DNA of 64,000 nucleotides. Origin: Gambelia wislizenii. Its lineage: Eukaryota > Chordata > Lepidosauria > Squamata > Crotaphytidae. The notes beneath the pieces were generated by a model. The model was not told the origin of the DNA and ran no database searches. It was given only the letters and a program-made list of their open reading frames with translations. Within the stretch, counting starts at the first letter, position 1. Each line of letters opens with the position of its first letter. Below, in pieces: positions 20,093 to 32,655 of the stretch. Location: assembly GCA_030847615.1 (NCBI GenBank), contig JAUMIR010000003.1, positions 28,208,501 through 28,272,500 on the forward strand. The letters are read 5' to 3'. A program made the position numbers and the translations under genes.

Positions 20093-22591
20093 ATAGGTAA
20101 AGTAAGATTGAGAAGATACAGGGACCTATGGTTTCTGGACCAGCAAATGCTCAAGCAGGACATCAAGCCGCAGATGTCTGGTGAACATCTGGCAGGGCTT
20201 GCCGTATCAGTCAGTCTGTGGGATGTGTGCAAACTGTCCACTGGAGGTGTTCACCTGCATCCACCCAGACTACAGGTTCCCTTCTTTCAATCAATCTAAT
20301 CACCCCAGGCCTTCTTGCCCTCCAATGTAACTGGTGCCTGATGTCCCCTCTTCCCTTCCATATTGACCAGTTATAACAAAGCAGTGAAAGCAATAAGATC
20401 ACAGGTTACAAAGCAGTTATGCCATAGTAACAAAGGCAAAGTAGAACAATCAATAAAAAGAGCTCATAAGAAGTGGAGAGAAGCCCCAGGGAAAGCAACC
20501 CACCCATGCTAGAATAACACAGGGGGGGGGGAATCTTTCCCATCCCCCAAAGGTGACTAGACATTGTCTGGCGATTTGCTATGAAGCATAATATAGCATA
20601 GGGAGGGAGGGTAGGTCGCACTGAAGGCCTGGCCAACAATGGCTGCCCACCATGCTTGCAGGCCTATATATAGGCCTTCCAGAAGTCTTGTGATGTCTCA
20701 CAGGATTTGTAGACTCCCCTGAGACCTGGTGTAAGAATCAGCCTGAAGCTGGTCCAAACCCCTTCTGCAATAGTGTTGAGAGTAAGCCATCAGATCATCT
20801 CCGCTGATCCCTTTTTTAAAATCAACCCTGTTTCAGCTGATCTATTAAATCCAAATGATCTGTTTGGGGGCAATGCAAAGGACCAGAGCTAGTCTGAGGG
20901 AAGATACAAAGGGTTCAACCCCTCTTACCACTAGGCATGCAAAAACAGTAGCACCCATGCAATCAAGGCTAGAAAAGGCAAAAAAGGTATTGTATAATTT
21001 GGCTCTCATGCAATGCTATGAAACTGTTTTATACAATGTAAGGCTATGGCCTCAATCCAACATTTATGTAGCATGAATCCCCTTAGTGTAATAAATACCT
21101 GCGTGTGGACTTAATGTCATGGCAGCACTGTGCAACTCCCATGCAGAACAGCAATATTATGCAACACATGTAAAAGAATGGGTGACATTGAGAATGTACA
21201 ATGCACAACTGCAGTGCAAAATATAGGATGCACAACCACAATGCACAATTCACAACTTGCAATGGAAGGCATTGATGAATATGCTGCCTGCACAACTCCA
21301 CTTCTACTACTATCAGCAGAATACTTCAGTTGTGCAGTGGTGAACTTTTGGCCCTGCATGCTCAGTGTGGTTTATGCCTGCTTATGTCTCTAAGTGGATT
21401 CCAGCCAGAGTCTCTTACTGATTTACTCAGAATGGCATTATTTTTTTTATGAGTCAGACAAGACAGCCATTCTTTCTCAGCCCTTCCTACTTTGCCTATC
21501 TCAGAGATTCCTAGAGGGTGTGGGAATCAGCAGAAAAGGCTGAATGAGTACATCTTTCCAAAGGTTTCAGCCTAGGCACTGGATATTCTGATCATCCACC
21601 TAGAAGTCACCCCTCTTGTTCTTTAGAAATTGCCAGCCACTATTCTTCACTTTGCTGAAACCTGGAAAACAATCTTGGATGCATTTTTAGCGCTTAATAG
21701 AGTGCCCTTTGCTTTCACTTGGAGCAAAAATTATTATCTCCCTTCCCATGCCTGTTACCTGTAGCGGCTTTATCTCTTGACACCACTGAGTTACAGAAAT
21801 ACTGTATTTCTAATTCACAAATAATCAAAATTCTGTGGTGAAATGTGACTGATTTGCCTCTAGGTGGCATAAGAGCACTTCCAAGCACCACTGGATATTT
21901 TAGAAATACAGTAGCATTATTACACAATTTCTGAAGTGGCTGGGCCAGCATCAGTAATCTGGCAATCTTGTTTAGGAGTGAAGTTCTGAGCATGACTGCA
22001 TGTTCAGATAAACAATTTAGGTCAAATACTGATACCGGTACTAATAATGCTACTCAAGCAAGGACTTTGGGTAGGGATGAATGCCTTACAGAATATTGCT
22101 TATAAGATGCCTGTAAGACTGTTTTGGAAACACTCATTTTATTTCCCACTATTTTATTTAAGCATGAAAATCTCCAGTGAATCATAGTAATAAAAATTAA
22201 CAAGCTAATTATTATATTCTTATTATTTATTTATGGGATAAAATATTTATTATTTATTTATTTATTTATTTATGGCAGGGCAACATGGGATTTTTTTTAA
22301 AAAAACCCTGCTATAATCCTCTTTGATTTAACAATACTCTAGCTTCTTTAAGCAAAGCAGGATTGAACAAGAAAAGAACCTGATTTCAGCAGCATTACAA
22401 ATAATCAATGCTATTTTGTCAAGTACAATTAGCCACCACTCTCCACCAAAGACTGACTGGAATAATTATATTTTCATATTTTTCTAATGTTTTTAATTGC
22501 ATAAGCAAATTACAGCATAATAAAAATAACATCTTACATCCATGTTACAAGTACTGCTAACCATTACTAAATAGTTTCACTTTCAGTCTGT
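20093..22591. other. No gene; possible old LTR on minus strand
   Basis: A self-complementary TATA-like site, ggcctatatataggcc, lies at about 20661-20676. Downstream on the minus strand is T-rich sequence that could be a decayed LTR promoter region. A TTTA run lies at 22242-22275. Otherwise nothing is recognised. Confidence 0.3.
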
Positions 22592-22838
22592 TGTTGTTAT
22601 GTGCCTTCAAGTCACTTCTGACTTATGGTATCTCTAAAGTGAAACTATCATGGGGTTTTCTTGACAAGATTTATTCAGAGGAAGTTTGCCATTTCTTTGC
22701 TCTGAAGCTAAGAGAAAATGGGTCTTGCCTAAGATCACCCAGAGGGTTTCCATGGCTGAGCAGGAATTTGAACCCTGGGCTCCTGGAGTTCTAGCCCAAC
22801 ATTCAAACCTTTACCCCATACTGGTTCTCTCTTCCAGT
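22592..22838 (-). mobile_element. tRNA-derived SINE, ACAACA-tailed type
   Basis: Reverse complement of the SINE at 24797-25025. It starts ttgttgttatgtgccttcaag, with a body (atggggttttcttgacaag, gatcacccagagggtttcc) and a decayed tRNA-like head at the far end (ttgaaccctgggctcc). Confidence 0.75.
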
Positions 22839-22944
22839 CTATAATCTACACAACAGGGTCAAAAGCCATTTAGGGCTTTCAAGACAGGAACAAGGACCAC
22901 AGTTCACATTTCAAAACAAATTAATAGCTAATAAATACCTATGT

Positions 22945-23400
22945 ATGAATATGTACAACTCTTGGGTATGTTGCTTTTCCCAGTGTGTTGATTGGCTGCT
23001 CCAGAAACACACCCAACCAATCACCACCCACATGCAAATCCCCTCTCCATCTCACAATCCACTCCTCCCACTCGATCTGCATCTACACTGCCAGCCTCAC
23101 AAGGTCCCCTCCCTCCTCTCACTCCCTCAGCCATTCACCAGTCATGGGCTATGACAGGACCCAGACAGTCAGCCTCTGTGACAGGACCCCGGCAGTCAAT
23201 TGGTGGTGGTTGCAGCCATGGCGGCAGCAGGACAACAGAGCATGTCACCCTCAGCAATTCTGGGAAAAGTGTGGAATGCTCAGAAGGGGAAGGAGAAATT
23301 TAAAAACCCACAGGCCTACCTCACAGGGTTGTTGTGAGGTCTACCTGGCATTTTTTGGGGAGTTTTTTTAATGATGTATACATTGGGTACAGCTAGTAGA
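22945..23400 (-). repeat. Dispersed repeat H, copy 1
   Basis: In reverse it starts tactagctgtaccc and ends gcaacatacccaagag, the same ends as at 41788-42712. It includes a run with actccccaaaaaatgcc and ccagtgtgttgattggctgc. The class is unknown. The frames at 22985-23371 have no recognisable domain. Confidence 0.45.
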
Positions 23401-24796
23401 TAACATAATAACAGAAAGAGATGTGCTCCATTCTGCCCACTCTGTCAGACTCTGGCAGTATCATTTTGTTATAGGAAAAAATGTTCCAGATCCTTTTCAC
23501 ATGAAGCTGTATTTATACTTAATACACCGGGGATGTATCTCTTCACTTGTTTCATTCTCACATGCAAAAATTAATAACTTCACATATTTTCTCCCCACTG
23601 GCCAAAACTGTGAGAGCTTTTAAGCATTTTCACAACTTTTTGGATTTCAGGATTTGTGTGTTCATGTTGCAAAAAAATGTGGATTTTGCACAAAACCAAC
23701 ATTTCTGTACAGCAAATAGTGTATTTTGTACAAATGCACTGGCTGTATTTAAAAAAAAGACCCTTCTCATGCAAATTATTATTTATTTATTTATTTTTGG
23801 TTTGGGTTTTTTCTTCTTCAAAAAATACATTCCCAAAAAATGTGTGGTAGTTGTGTATTTTCTCAATAGTTACCATGAAAATCTGAGACTGTTCTTCATA
23901 TCTTTATGTTACAGTAGCTAATTCTGGAAGAAAACATGTGACTGTGGCCACATTCGTTTTTTTACAGATCACAGGCCAGCAACTTCTGCCCTTCCAGCTA
24001 TAGTTTGAGACACAATTCTCATCCTTACCATGGCTGCTAGGGCTGATGGGGAATGTTGTTCAGCAACATCTACTAGAGGTCAGAGGTTTGGGAAGTATTA
24101 GTGAGGACTTAGAAGGAGGCGGGGGGGGGGAGTTAAGTAAAGAAGCGACTTGGATTCTGAAGGAACTGGAACCTGAACCAAAGAACTGAGATTTTTGGAG
24201 GGTTTTATAGGGAAAATTCCTTTGAAGGTACAATTAAACAAAAGGAGCATTTGTCTTCAGATAGTTTGGCATGTGGAGATGTGTGTGACAGCTTTGATTT
24301 GCTATATTTGATTTGCAAAGCAATGAACTACCACCAATACAGACGTGTGTCTGCTCTTTCTCAGACATGAAGCTTCTCCATTACAAAGAGAGATGTTGGT
24401 TGCTGTATAAGCTACATTGAGGTGTAAATTTTGGATAAATTATATGGCCTCTTTCCTGGCTTAATATGTACTAGCCCCACCTTGACCTTATCTGTTTTCC
24501 GGTCAGCCCTTGAAATGGCCTGAGTTGATGAAATTGATATCAAAACACTGTTGCCAATTGAAGTGCACCAAATTGGTGGATGATAGGCATTCCAGTAGAG
24601 GATAATTGGGGGGGGGAGATTACATAGGGATGGAAAAGTTTAAAATGTTTGATTCTTTCTCATTTTTCCAACCTGACACAGAAAGTTAAGCTCATTCTAT
24701 CCTGCTTCTATATAGGTTGGCAATCTTCTCACAATAGTCCGCAAAAAGTGACCACATATATTCATACCCATTTGTTAGAAAGCATTTTGATAGTCA
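23401..24796. other. No gene; short repeats only
   Basis: It holds a T/A-rich stretch with TTTA units near 23780 and a short dispersed repeat near 23995-24095 (accatggctgctagggctga). Nothing else is recognised. Confidence 0.4.
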
Positions 24797-25025
24797 GACA
24801 GCATGGTGTAGTGGTTTGAACTTTGGATTACAACTCTGGAGACCAGGGTTTGAGTCCCCAGGCAGCCATAGAGACCCACTGGGTGACCTTGGGCAGGTTA
24901 CACTCCCTCAACCGCAGAGGAAGGCAAAGGCAAACACCCCCAAACAAATCTTGCCAAGAAAACCTTGTAACGGGTTTGCCTTAAGTTGGAAATGACTTGA
25001 AGGCACACAACAACAACAACAACAA
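24797..25025 (+). mobile_element. tRNA-derived SINE, ACAACA-tailed type
   Basis: The tRNA-like head has an A box (tggtgtagtggtttgaac) and a B box (agggtttgagtcccc). The body includes actgggtgaccttgggcag and aatcttgccaagaaaacc. The tail is cttgaaggcacacaac followed by CAA repeats. This is a complete-looking copy of about 229 bp. Confidence 0.85.
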
Positions 25026-25266
25026 TTTTAGTGCACATTTTATCAAATATTTCAAATTTTGGGAAGCAATTTTCTGAAACTTTTCCCTGTCACACAGATT
25101 TGTGTACCCCCCCCCCAAGTTTTGTTACAAAATTTGGAAGTAGGAATATAACGACATATGCTATAAGTGAGAATATTAGCCCATAATTATGCATGCCTAA
25201 CTAAGTATATATGTGTAATTAAGTAACATTTCCTGGTCTGACCAACCCAAACCAACTTTGGGCTGT

Positions 25267-26163
25267 CATAGAATCATAGAGTTGGAAGAGACCACAAGGG
25301 CCATCTAGACCAACCCTCTGCCCTCTAGAAATACACAATCAAAGCATGTCCAACAGAAGACCATCAAACCTCTGTTTAAAAACCTCCAAAGATAGAGACT
25401 CCACCACACTCTGAGGTAGCGTGTTCCACTGCTGAACAGCTCTTACCGCCAGGAAGTTCTTAGAATCATAGAATCATAGAATTGTAGAGTTGAAAGAGAC
25501 CACGAGGGTCATCCAGTCCAACCCCCTGCCATGTAGGAATACACAATCAAGGTGGAATCTCTTTTCCTGTAGTTTGAATCCATTGCTCCACGTCCTAGTC
25601 TCTGGAGCAACAGAAAACAAGCTTTCTCCATCCTCAGTATGACAGCCCATCAAATATTTAAACATAGCTATCATGTCACCTCTTAACCTTCTCTTCTCCA
25701 GTCTAAATGTACCCAGCTCCCTAAGTCACTCCTCATAGGGCATGGCTTCCAGACTTTTAACCATTTAGGTCACCCTCATCTAGACACATCCCAGCTTGTC
25801 AATATCCTTCTTGAAATGTGGTGCCCAGAACTGGACACAGTATTCCAGGTGAGGTCTGACCAAAGCAGAATAGAGTGGGACTATTACTTCCCTTAATCTA
25901 GAGACACTATATACTCCTGACGATGCAGCCTAGATTTGCATTGGCTTTTCTGGCTGCCACATCACATTGCTAACTCATGTTCAGCTTGGGGTCAACTAAG
26001 ACTCCTAGATCCCTTTCGCATGCACTGCTACCAAGCCAGTTGTCCCCCATCCTATATCTGTGCATTTCATTTTTAATGCCCAAGTGTAGTATCTTACATT
26101 TCTCCCTGTAGAAATTCATTTTGTTAGTCCAACTTTCTAATCTGTTAAGGTCATTTTGAATTC
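25267..26163 (-). mobile_element. CR1 LINE 3' fragment, interrupted by a younger CR1
   Basis: The two parts (25267-25460 and 25553-26163) together form the 3' end of a CR1 of a different subfamily from the long copy. They include the ORF2 region around [15 protein letters not shown] (ggtgcccagaactggacac in reverse). The coding frame is decayed. It is 5'-truncated near ttttgaattc. Confidence 0.8.
25461..25552 (-). mobile_element. CR1 3' tail nested in an older CR1
   Basis: A second set of ATAGAATC repeats and the CR1 tail begins at 25461, inside the older copy. The older sequence breaks after aggaagttct and resumes with ggtggaatctc. Confidence 0.75.
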
Positions 26164-28107
26164 TTTAGCAGGAAGCAGCCACACCAAGAGATGGAGATCT
26201 GTTTTGGTGGTGACTGGGATGCAGGTGGATGACATCCCCTCCCCACCCAATGAGCGAGGGCGTGGCAAAGAATTGTGATTTGCTCGTGATCATCACAGCC
26301 TCCCTCACTGGTAGAAGAGGTGAAAATGCCAACCTCCTGTACTCCAGCTGAAAAGACCTCCATCTCTCATCCTCTAAGTAGTAAAGTAGATTTGGGAGGC
26401 CATTTATCTTCATGGCAATAGTGCCATGGTTGTGGCTATGTAGCGTTAGTGAATATGAAGCACTCTAGGTCACAAATCTGTAATTGCAATACAGAATGCC
26501 AGTCATCACTTCATATTCATTTTGTGTATACATTCATTTTGGTGTGAACTGAACAAATTTCCCATGTGTCCACACATCTAGGAAAAGCTTCCAGAATAAC
26601 AGGACAAAGGCTTACCTCTAGATAAGAATTTCTGCCTGACTTCTGGTTTTATAAATTGTATAAATCTCAATGGCTAGAAGTCTTTTTGGTCTCTGGGTCA
26701 TAATGATCCTTCCAAGTAAGAAAAGATGGTGTAGCTGAGAATAGCATTGCATTTCAGCCCTTTGTTATAACATCATTCAAGCACAGTGTTACATGAAATA
26801 GAACCCATTTTAATTAACATTTCAACTATAAGAGAGAATTGTGTATATAAAAAAAGTTTCATGAATTTCTTGAGGTTTATGACCAGGCACCGTTCTTCCA
26901 ACAGCAACAACAAATTTTGCAAAAGATGAAAATACAATTCTATTATGTGGTGTTAGAACAGATAATTAATATGGATAAAATATGATTTTATACAATTATA
27001 TTTTTATGGCTATTGTAATTGGTTTCCTTGATGGAAAAAATGTAAAGGATGTTTTATAGTAGATTTTTTTATTGGCAGAAAATGAAGATCTTTTGTTTGT
27101 TTTCTTTACTCTTTCCATCTAGCAGGGCAACCACTGCTAGCTAAGTTTATTTTCTCAGAGAAGGGCAACCGAACCAAGTGAAAATAGCAAAATTGGAAAT
27201 CCTTGTTCTGCTGCTGTACAAAATAATGACAGGTCTGCTAAAGCTGAAATCAGAGCCATTGAAAAGGGGGAGGGGAGCTCTGGCTTATTTCTATCAGTTT
27301 GTTCTAATATCAGCAGATATTCTAACTAGAATTGAGTCAAACATTTTTGAATTCTTATCTTTTCTTTGGAATTAGCATCTTTGATACAGTGAGGCTCTGC
27401 AGAAAACAACAAATAACTACCAAATATTCACAATATTTCTATGCTTTTCAATCTGCTTTCTCTCCTCCGCCCCAGCCTGCCACTGGCAACTGCTCTTCTG
27501 TGCTATTTTTCATCTTCTACTTTACCCTTGCTGTCCTTGGCCTCAAACAACCTTACATCCTTTTGATCTGTGATTCAATCTGTCTGCAGTAACCCTGGGA
27601 TTTTGTTTATGAGAGTCCATGATTCTGTCAGAGTATGTCATTAACAACACCTCCCCCCCAATAACAACCCAAAGGATGTTGATGTTCTGTTAATTGTCAA
27701 TTGTCAATTGAATTGTGACATATTCTATTTAATTGAGTACCACAACAGATTTATATGTAACTGACCAAAATATGTAAGTATAGGACATGGTCCGAAAGTA
27801 AGTTGTGCAATACATATGAAGCTGAGAACCGTACACAGCTGAGGACAATCACACCCTGTCACAAAGACATCTTTCACCACTCTAGGGAACATTTCCCCCC
27901 CTAAATACATGTTGAAGATATCTGGTTGGATCTGCCACCTTAAATCCCATCTTCAGAGAAAGGCAGGATATAAGTCCAATAAATTAATAAATCCTAAAAT
28001 TACAAACAGATGTGCAGAAGTCAAGAAGCGGGTGTGAATCCTATTGTTAGTTGCAATTAGAGTCTACTCACTGAATCAATGAAATTTACTTATGTCCTGA
28101 CCCACCT
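26164..28107. other. No feature recognised
   Basis: AT-rich sequence with a small tandem 'caattgt' cluster at about 27694-27716. No gene or clear repeat is seen. Confidence 0.4.
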
Positions 28108-28609
28108 CTCTCTCTATGGCTTTTCTTTGCAAATGAAGATTCAGGAAGGACTCATCCTGCGCTTTCTGCAAGTGCGCTGATGACTAAAAAGGCCAATCCG
28201 AGATAAAGAAGTCCAGTTGCAGAAAGCACAGCAGACGGTCTCCTTGGGTGATGTTTCCAGGTTGTGATTCTTTCTGTGCTGTTGTTTTTCTTCAAGACTT
28301 GTTCAGCGTGAGTTCTCAGATAAGGCTGCAGCATTGTGGATAGTGTGTCGCCATGCCTCCTGATGTGAGGACAGGGCGGACCATTGTTGGTGATCAATTT
28401 GGCCAAGCCGGAGATGTTGTTTCAGGGAGTCCTTGTATCGCTTTTTTGGAGTGCCCCTCTTAATCTGACCCATGGTGAGCTCACCATAGAGTACTATTTT
28501 TAGGAGGCGATGGTCCTCCATCCTAGAAACATGCCCTGCCCAGCGCAGTTGTGTTCTCAATATCATGGCCTCAATGCTGGTGATCCCTGCTTGCTCAAGG
28601 ACAGCAACA
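28108..28609 (-). mobile_element. LINE family L, 3' ORF2 fragment, copy c
   Basis: The minus-strand frame at 28303-28617 encodes EQAGITSIEAMILRTQLRW, RMEDHRLLKIVLYGEL and IDHQQW, collinear with copies a and b. The 5' end is truncated within that block and the 3' end carries the hairpin and a CT/GA-rich tail. Confidence 0.75.
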
Positions 28610-30585
28610 ATCAACAATTTATTCAGTGGGTTTCCTCTAGCTGGAACTAACCAGCTGGATTTAGGTCAGAGTATATGAGGGAAAAGGAGAAGAACTAACT
28701 GCAAGTAGAAAACTGAGTAAAGTGAATACTAACTCTCAACTCCACTACGTCTTGAAAGAACTCTTTAGCAGTTCTAGGCTGACATGGATATAATAATTGG
28801 GTGGATGTAGAGCTTGGGAAAGTTACTTTTTTGGACTACAAGTCACAGAATCCGCAGCCAGCATACTATCTGGGGTCCCCAAAAACATTTTCAAGCTCTG
28901 GGTAGATGTTTCTGTCTTAACGGCTACCAACACTGTCTTCTAATCCTGGTGACACTTCCTGAATGCAGCTTGTCAACATTCTGATAGGCCACTTGAAAAT
29001 CTAAATTGGATGACTAGATTAATATAGCAACTCAGCAGTCAGAGATACAATTGCAGTTGCCATATCCTCCCTTCTTTATATACCAGTGGTGCTGTAACTG
29101 GAGGGTGTGAGGTGTGGGGATACCTACTTTACTTAAAGAATCACCCCAGGGGTGTGCGCTGTGGCTGAGGCTGCCTTCCCACTGAAGTGCTTTGTTCTTG
29201 CTGCCACTAGTCCAGGTCTGGAAAAGCTGACTGCTGAAGCAACACCTGGCCATGGGAGCTTCAGTGGGCATAGTGCTGTGTCCCCACTTGGATACAGGGG
29301 AGTGGCAAGTGAGTGAATGGGGTCAAAAGTCTAGATGCCAAGCAGAGAGGGTAGGATGATGACTGATCATGAGCACCTTTGAGAACAGTGAAGTAGACAG
29401 CCACTTATAAGAAGAACTTGTGGAGCTGTCAGCATTTCCCAAGGAGGAAATCCCTCTGGGACTGGCCTGTTTCTGGGACAAGACCACTAACCCCAGGGAA
29501 AAATAAGTGAAACCGTAGCAGTTGAAGCTACCTGACCAGAAGCTGTCCAGGCAGAAGGGGAGATAAGTAGGGAAGATTACCTGAAAAACCATATGGGATG
29601 CTAAAACAGAGCAGAGTCAAGCAACTCTTTAGTGGCCACTCAGTACCACAGCAGAGATCCTAATCTGTTGGCTACTTCCCATCAAGGAGATAACAATTCT
29701 GTGGCTATGAATCAGGTCTTGATCCTGGGGCTACTTATTATTGAGGGGATCCTGATTTAGAGACTACTCCTCATGTCTGAGAGCCTTATCCAGGGACTAC
29801 CCACCAGGGTCAAGATCCTGATTTATTGTTTCCTTAGTGTTGAGCTGATCCTAATCCTGTGGCTCTGTTGGTTTTCCTGTAAGCAACCTCTCCTGCCTAA
29901 GGGCTGGAGAAGCACCACAGACTTCTCCCTGGCTGACGGAGTATATGTAAATATACTTCAGCAAATAGTTAAATCATCAATCAGTGGTAGACTTTGTAAA
30001 GACCAAGGAAGTAGGGGTCTTCTATGTGCAACTCCCTAGGGAGGAAGGTCCCGTGGCTATGGGAGGCTGCTGGTGTTTTCATTATGTTAGAGGTCAAAAA
30101 GATAATTGTTAGCTTTCTTGCCCTGGCTCTTAATAAACCCTTGCTTTACCAAACTTCCAGAAGATAATGGATGCTACAGAGTTAAGGAGTGCTTAGCATA
30201 CCCGAATAACAAAAAATTATAGGGCAGCTGGGCTGCTTGGTAACATGATAACCCTATTATCCTTTATTAACTTAGCTGCACATCAGAGCTGTATAAATCA
30301 TTCATCTTTCCATGGATTTCACAAATAATATTTTAACTTACTGCATTAGCCAAAGTCCTTATTTACAACAGAAAATACGTCAACTTTTAACACCAGAAGT
30401 GGAAAACAGCAGATATTCACAGCATCTTTGCACTGTAGCAGCAGTTGTATTCCAGCAGTTATATTCTAGTTTCTACTAGAGAGCCACAGCAAGGAAAAAG
30501 GGAAGACCAGAGAATGGAAATAAATAGTTAAAATGAATTGCTTGAAATGATTTACTTCTTTCAATAATGAATGCATAACTAAGTG
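28610..30585. other. No gene; one short MITE and a possible LTR end
   Basis: 28811-28900 is a short foldback element (agcttgggaaagttac and its near-inverse). At 29690-29850 a degenerate repeat of 'atcctg...ggctact' appears. At 30128-30145 ctcttaataaacccttgc resembles an LTR polyadenylation region. None gives a coding feature. Confidence 0.35.
28811..28900. mobile_element. Short foldback MITE G
   Basis: The left end agcttgggaaagttact pairs with the right end ttttcaagct. The inner block ttggactacaagtcac is shared with the copy at 58655-58762. Confidence 0.5.
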
Positions 30586-31694
30586 CCTTACCACGTTCCG
30601 AAGAAAAGTGGCACGGGAGCAGGAACATTCCATTTTCTGTACTGCTTTACCGCATGATGTCGTCATCCTTCTGGCATTCTTTCATTCTGGTGCAGTGGAG
30701 GATGAAGGTAAAACCATGGGGTCGTTTACACGGGCAAATATTCCCCTAAATATACCGCTAAGATAGCTCATAGTTCCCACGGATCGCAGCACAGCATCAC
30801 CTCATTCAGAAGGGGGGAAGGTAAAACACCCAAATATAGAGTGGCAGGGCATGTCGCTATTTTTGCAGGAATATTTGCAATGTAGTGCTTTATTGGCAGT
30901 GTAAACTAGCATTCCGCTAAGGGTTAAAGCACAGCTGCATTGTGATTGGTTGATGATGCAGGGGTGGGCTTAAAAGAGGGGCAGGGAGGAGGCAAAGACA
31001 GTAGCCATTAGAGAAGAAACTTGCAAAAATCCTGTCTGCTATTTTGCGAGCCAGTTTGAAAAAAAAAAAAAAAAAAAAAAGGATTCCCAACTTCTTTCAT
31101 TCCTGGAGCATTCCTTCTCATCCTCTGCTGTTTTGAAAGTATGTAAAGCTCGTTCGTCACTTTTATCCTGTGCACGGGGGAGGGAGAGAAACCATTTCAC
31201 AAAGGGCTGTAGCAAGCTGAACTGCTATTTTCCCTCTCTCTCTCTCTGTTTGGGGAAAGGAGGGAGGGGGAAATAGAGAGACAGACAGAGAGAGAGAGCA
31301 GCTGGAAAAACTTGCGATCCACGGCATGGTCTTTTAGCAGAGAGATTACTCTCCCTCTGCTTTATGGAGTGAGTTCATTTACAGGCAGATTTACAGAGAC
31401 ACACAGAGCCACACTCCCCACACTTATTCAAGTCTGAACTTCAAAGCAACATAATTAGAAAAAAAAACCTGACTGGCACAGCTGCAGAAAATAATTAAAC
31501 CGCAAGTTGCTGCAATAAATCTGCTGTGTAAACTGGCCCCATGTCTTTTTGCTAATGCCTTTTTCTGGTTAGCAGAAAGAAGCAGTTTTACCCCATTCCC
31601 CAACAGGACGGGAACGAAAGAATGACATCATGCAGCAAGGCAGCATGGAAGGCAGGATGTTCCTGTTGCTGCTTTTCTTCGGAGTACGATAGGG
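30586..31694. mobile_element. Foldback MITE J, split by element K
   Basis: The left arm (ccttaccacgttccgaagaa) is inverse to the right arm (ttcttcggagtacgatagg). Inner blocks also pair: gaacattcc with ggatgttcc, and ggtaaaacc with ggttttacc-like sequence. The copy at 54661-54925 shows the joined interior without K. Confidence 0.6.
30719..31540. mobile_element. Element K inside MITE J
   Basis: It runs from GGGTCGTTTACAC to GTGTAAACTGGCCCC, with ATG on each side (30716-30718, 31541-31543). The J copy at 54661 has one uninterrupted aaaaccatgtctttttgc at this point. A related left part occurs at 48370 (ggggccatttacacagc). It includes an A run at 31060-31080 and a TCTCTC/GAGAGA stretch. No open frame. 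The superfamily is unknown. Confidence 0.5.
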
Positions 31695-31700
31695 TTCTAA

Positions 31701-31921
31701 GGCTGCCGCCACACTGCAGAAATAATGCAGTTTAACACCACTTTAATGATCATGACTCCATCCTATGGAATCCTGGGATTTGTAGTTTGTTGTGGCACCA
31801 GAGTTATCCGACAGAGAAGGCTAACTATATCATAAAACTACAAATCCCAGAATTGATAGCATTGAACCATGACCGTTAAAGTGGTGTCAAACTACATTAT
31901 TTCTGCAGTGTGGTAGCAACC
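31701..31921. mobile_element. Foldback MITE A, copy 2, TAA duplication
   Basis: A 221-bp element with inverted ends GGCTGCCGCCACACTGCAG and CTGCAGTGTGGTAGCAACC, flanked by TAA at 31698-31700 and 31922-31924. It abuts MITE J. It gives the uninterrupted reference for the copies at 5591 and 41586. Confidence 0.8.
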
Positions 31922-32655
31922 TAAGTTATATTGAGTGTAACAGGACACTGGACAATGTTTTTACCTTTGCGGTGCACCTTCTGTTTAGGCTTAGCTAATT
32001 TTATAAATTGTTGTTGTATGTCTTCAAGTCATTTCTGATTATGGTTGCCCTATAACAGGATTTATTTATTTTGCCAGAGCGTTTCTATAGGAGTTTGCCA
32101 TTGCCTGAGGCTGAGAAAGTGTGACTTGCTCAAGGTCACTAAGGAGATTTTCAGAAGGGCACTATATTCCGTGCTAGGCATGGGACAGGGTCAAGAAAGG
32201 GTCTCCCTTTCAGACAATGTTGACCCGTTCCGTGCTGCCCCCATGCTGCTCCTGGAATATTCTATTCACAATGAAACATTGTGAATAGAACACCCGTTCT
32301 GTGTCTGTCACAGAATCACAGGTGTGTGAACAGGAGCCCCGTTCCTGTCCCGTGGTACCAGCCATGGGGGTGGGGGGGAGGTCTGTTCGGAACACTTTTG
32401 GTGGAGATCGGGACAAGGAAGTAAGGGACACCTTTCTCCCCTCCCCAGGTTACTTATTTTCTTTTTAATTTGTTTTGGGGCTTGGTTTTTCATTTTGATG
32501 TTTTGTTTAGTTTTTATTTTTAAATTTCCCATGCAATCATTTTCTCACGAGAACGAACAGGATTTCATTTCCAGGTTGTAAATGCAGCCTTACGACGACT
32601 GCATTTACTCCCGGCCAGTGAGGGGAGTGGGAGGATGTTCCTGCTGTGATATCAA

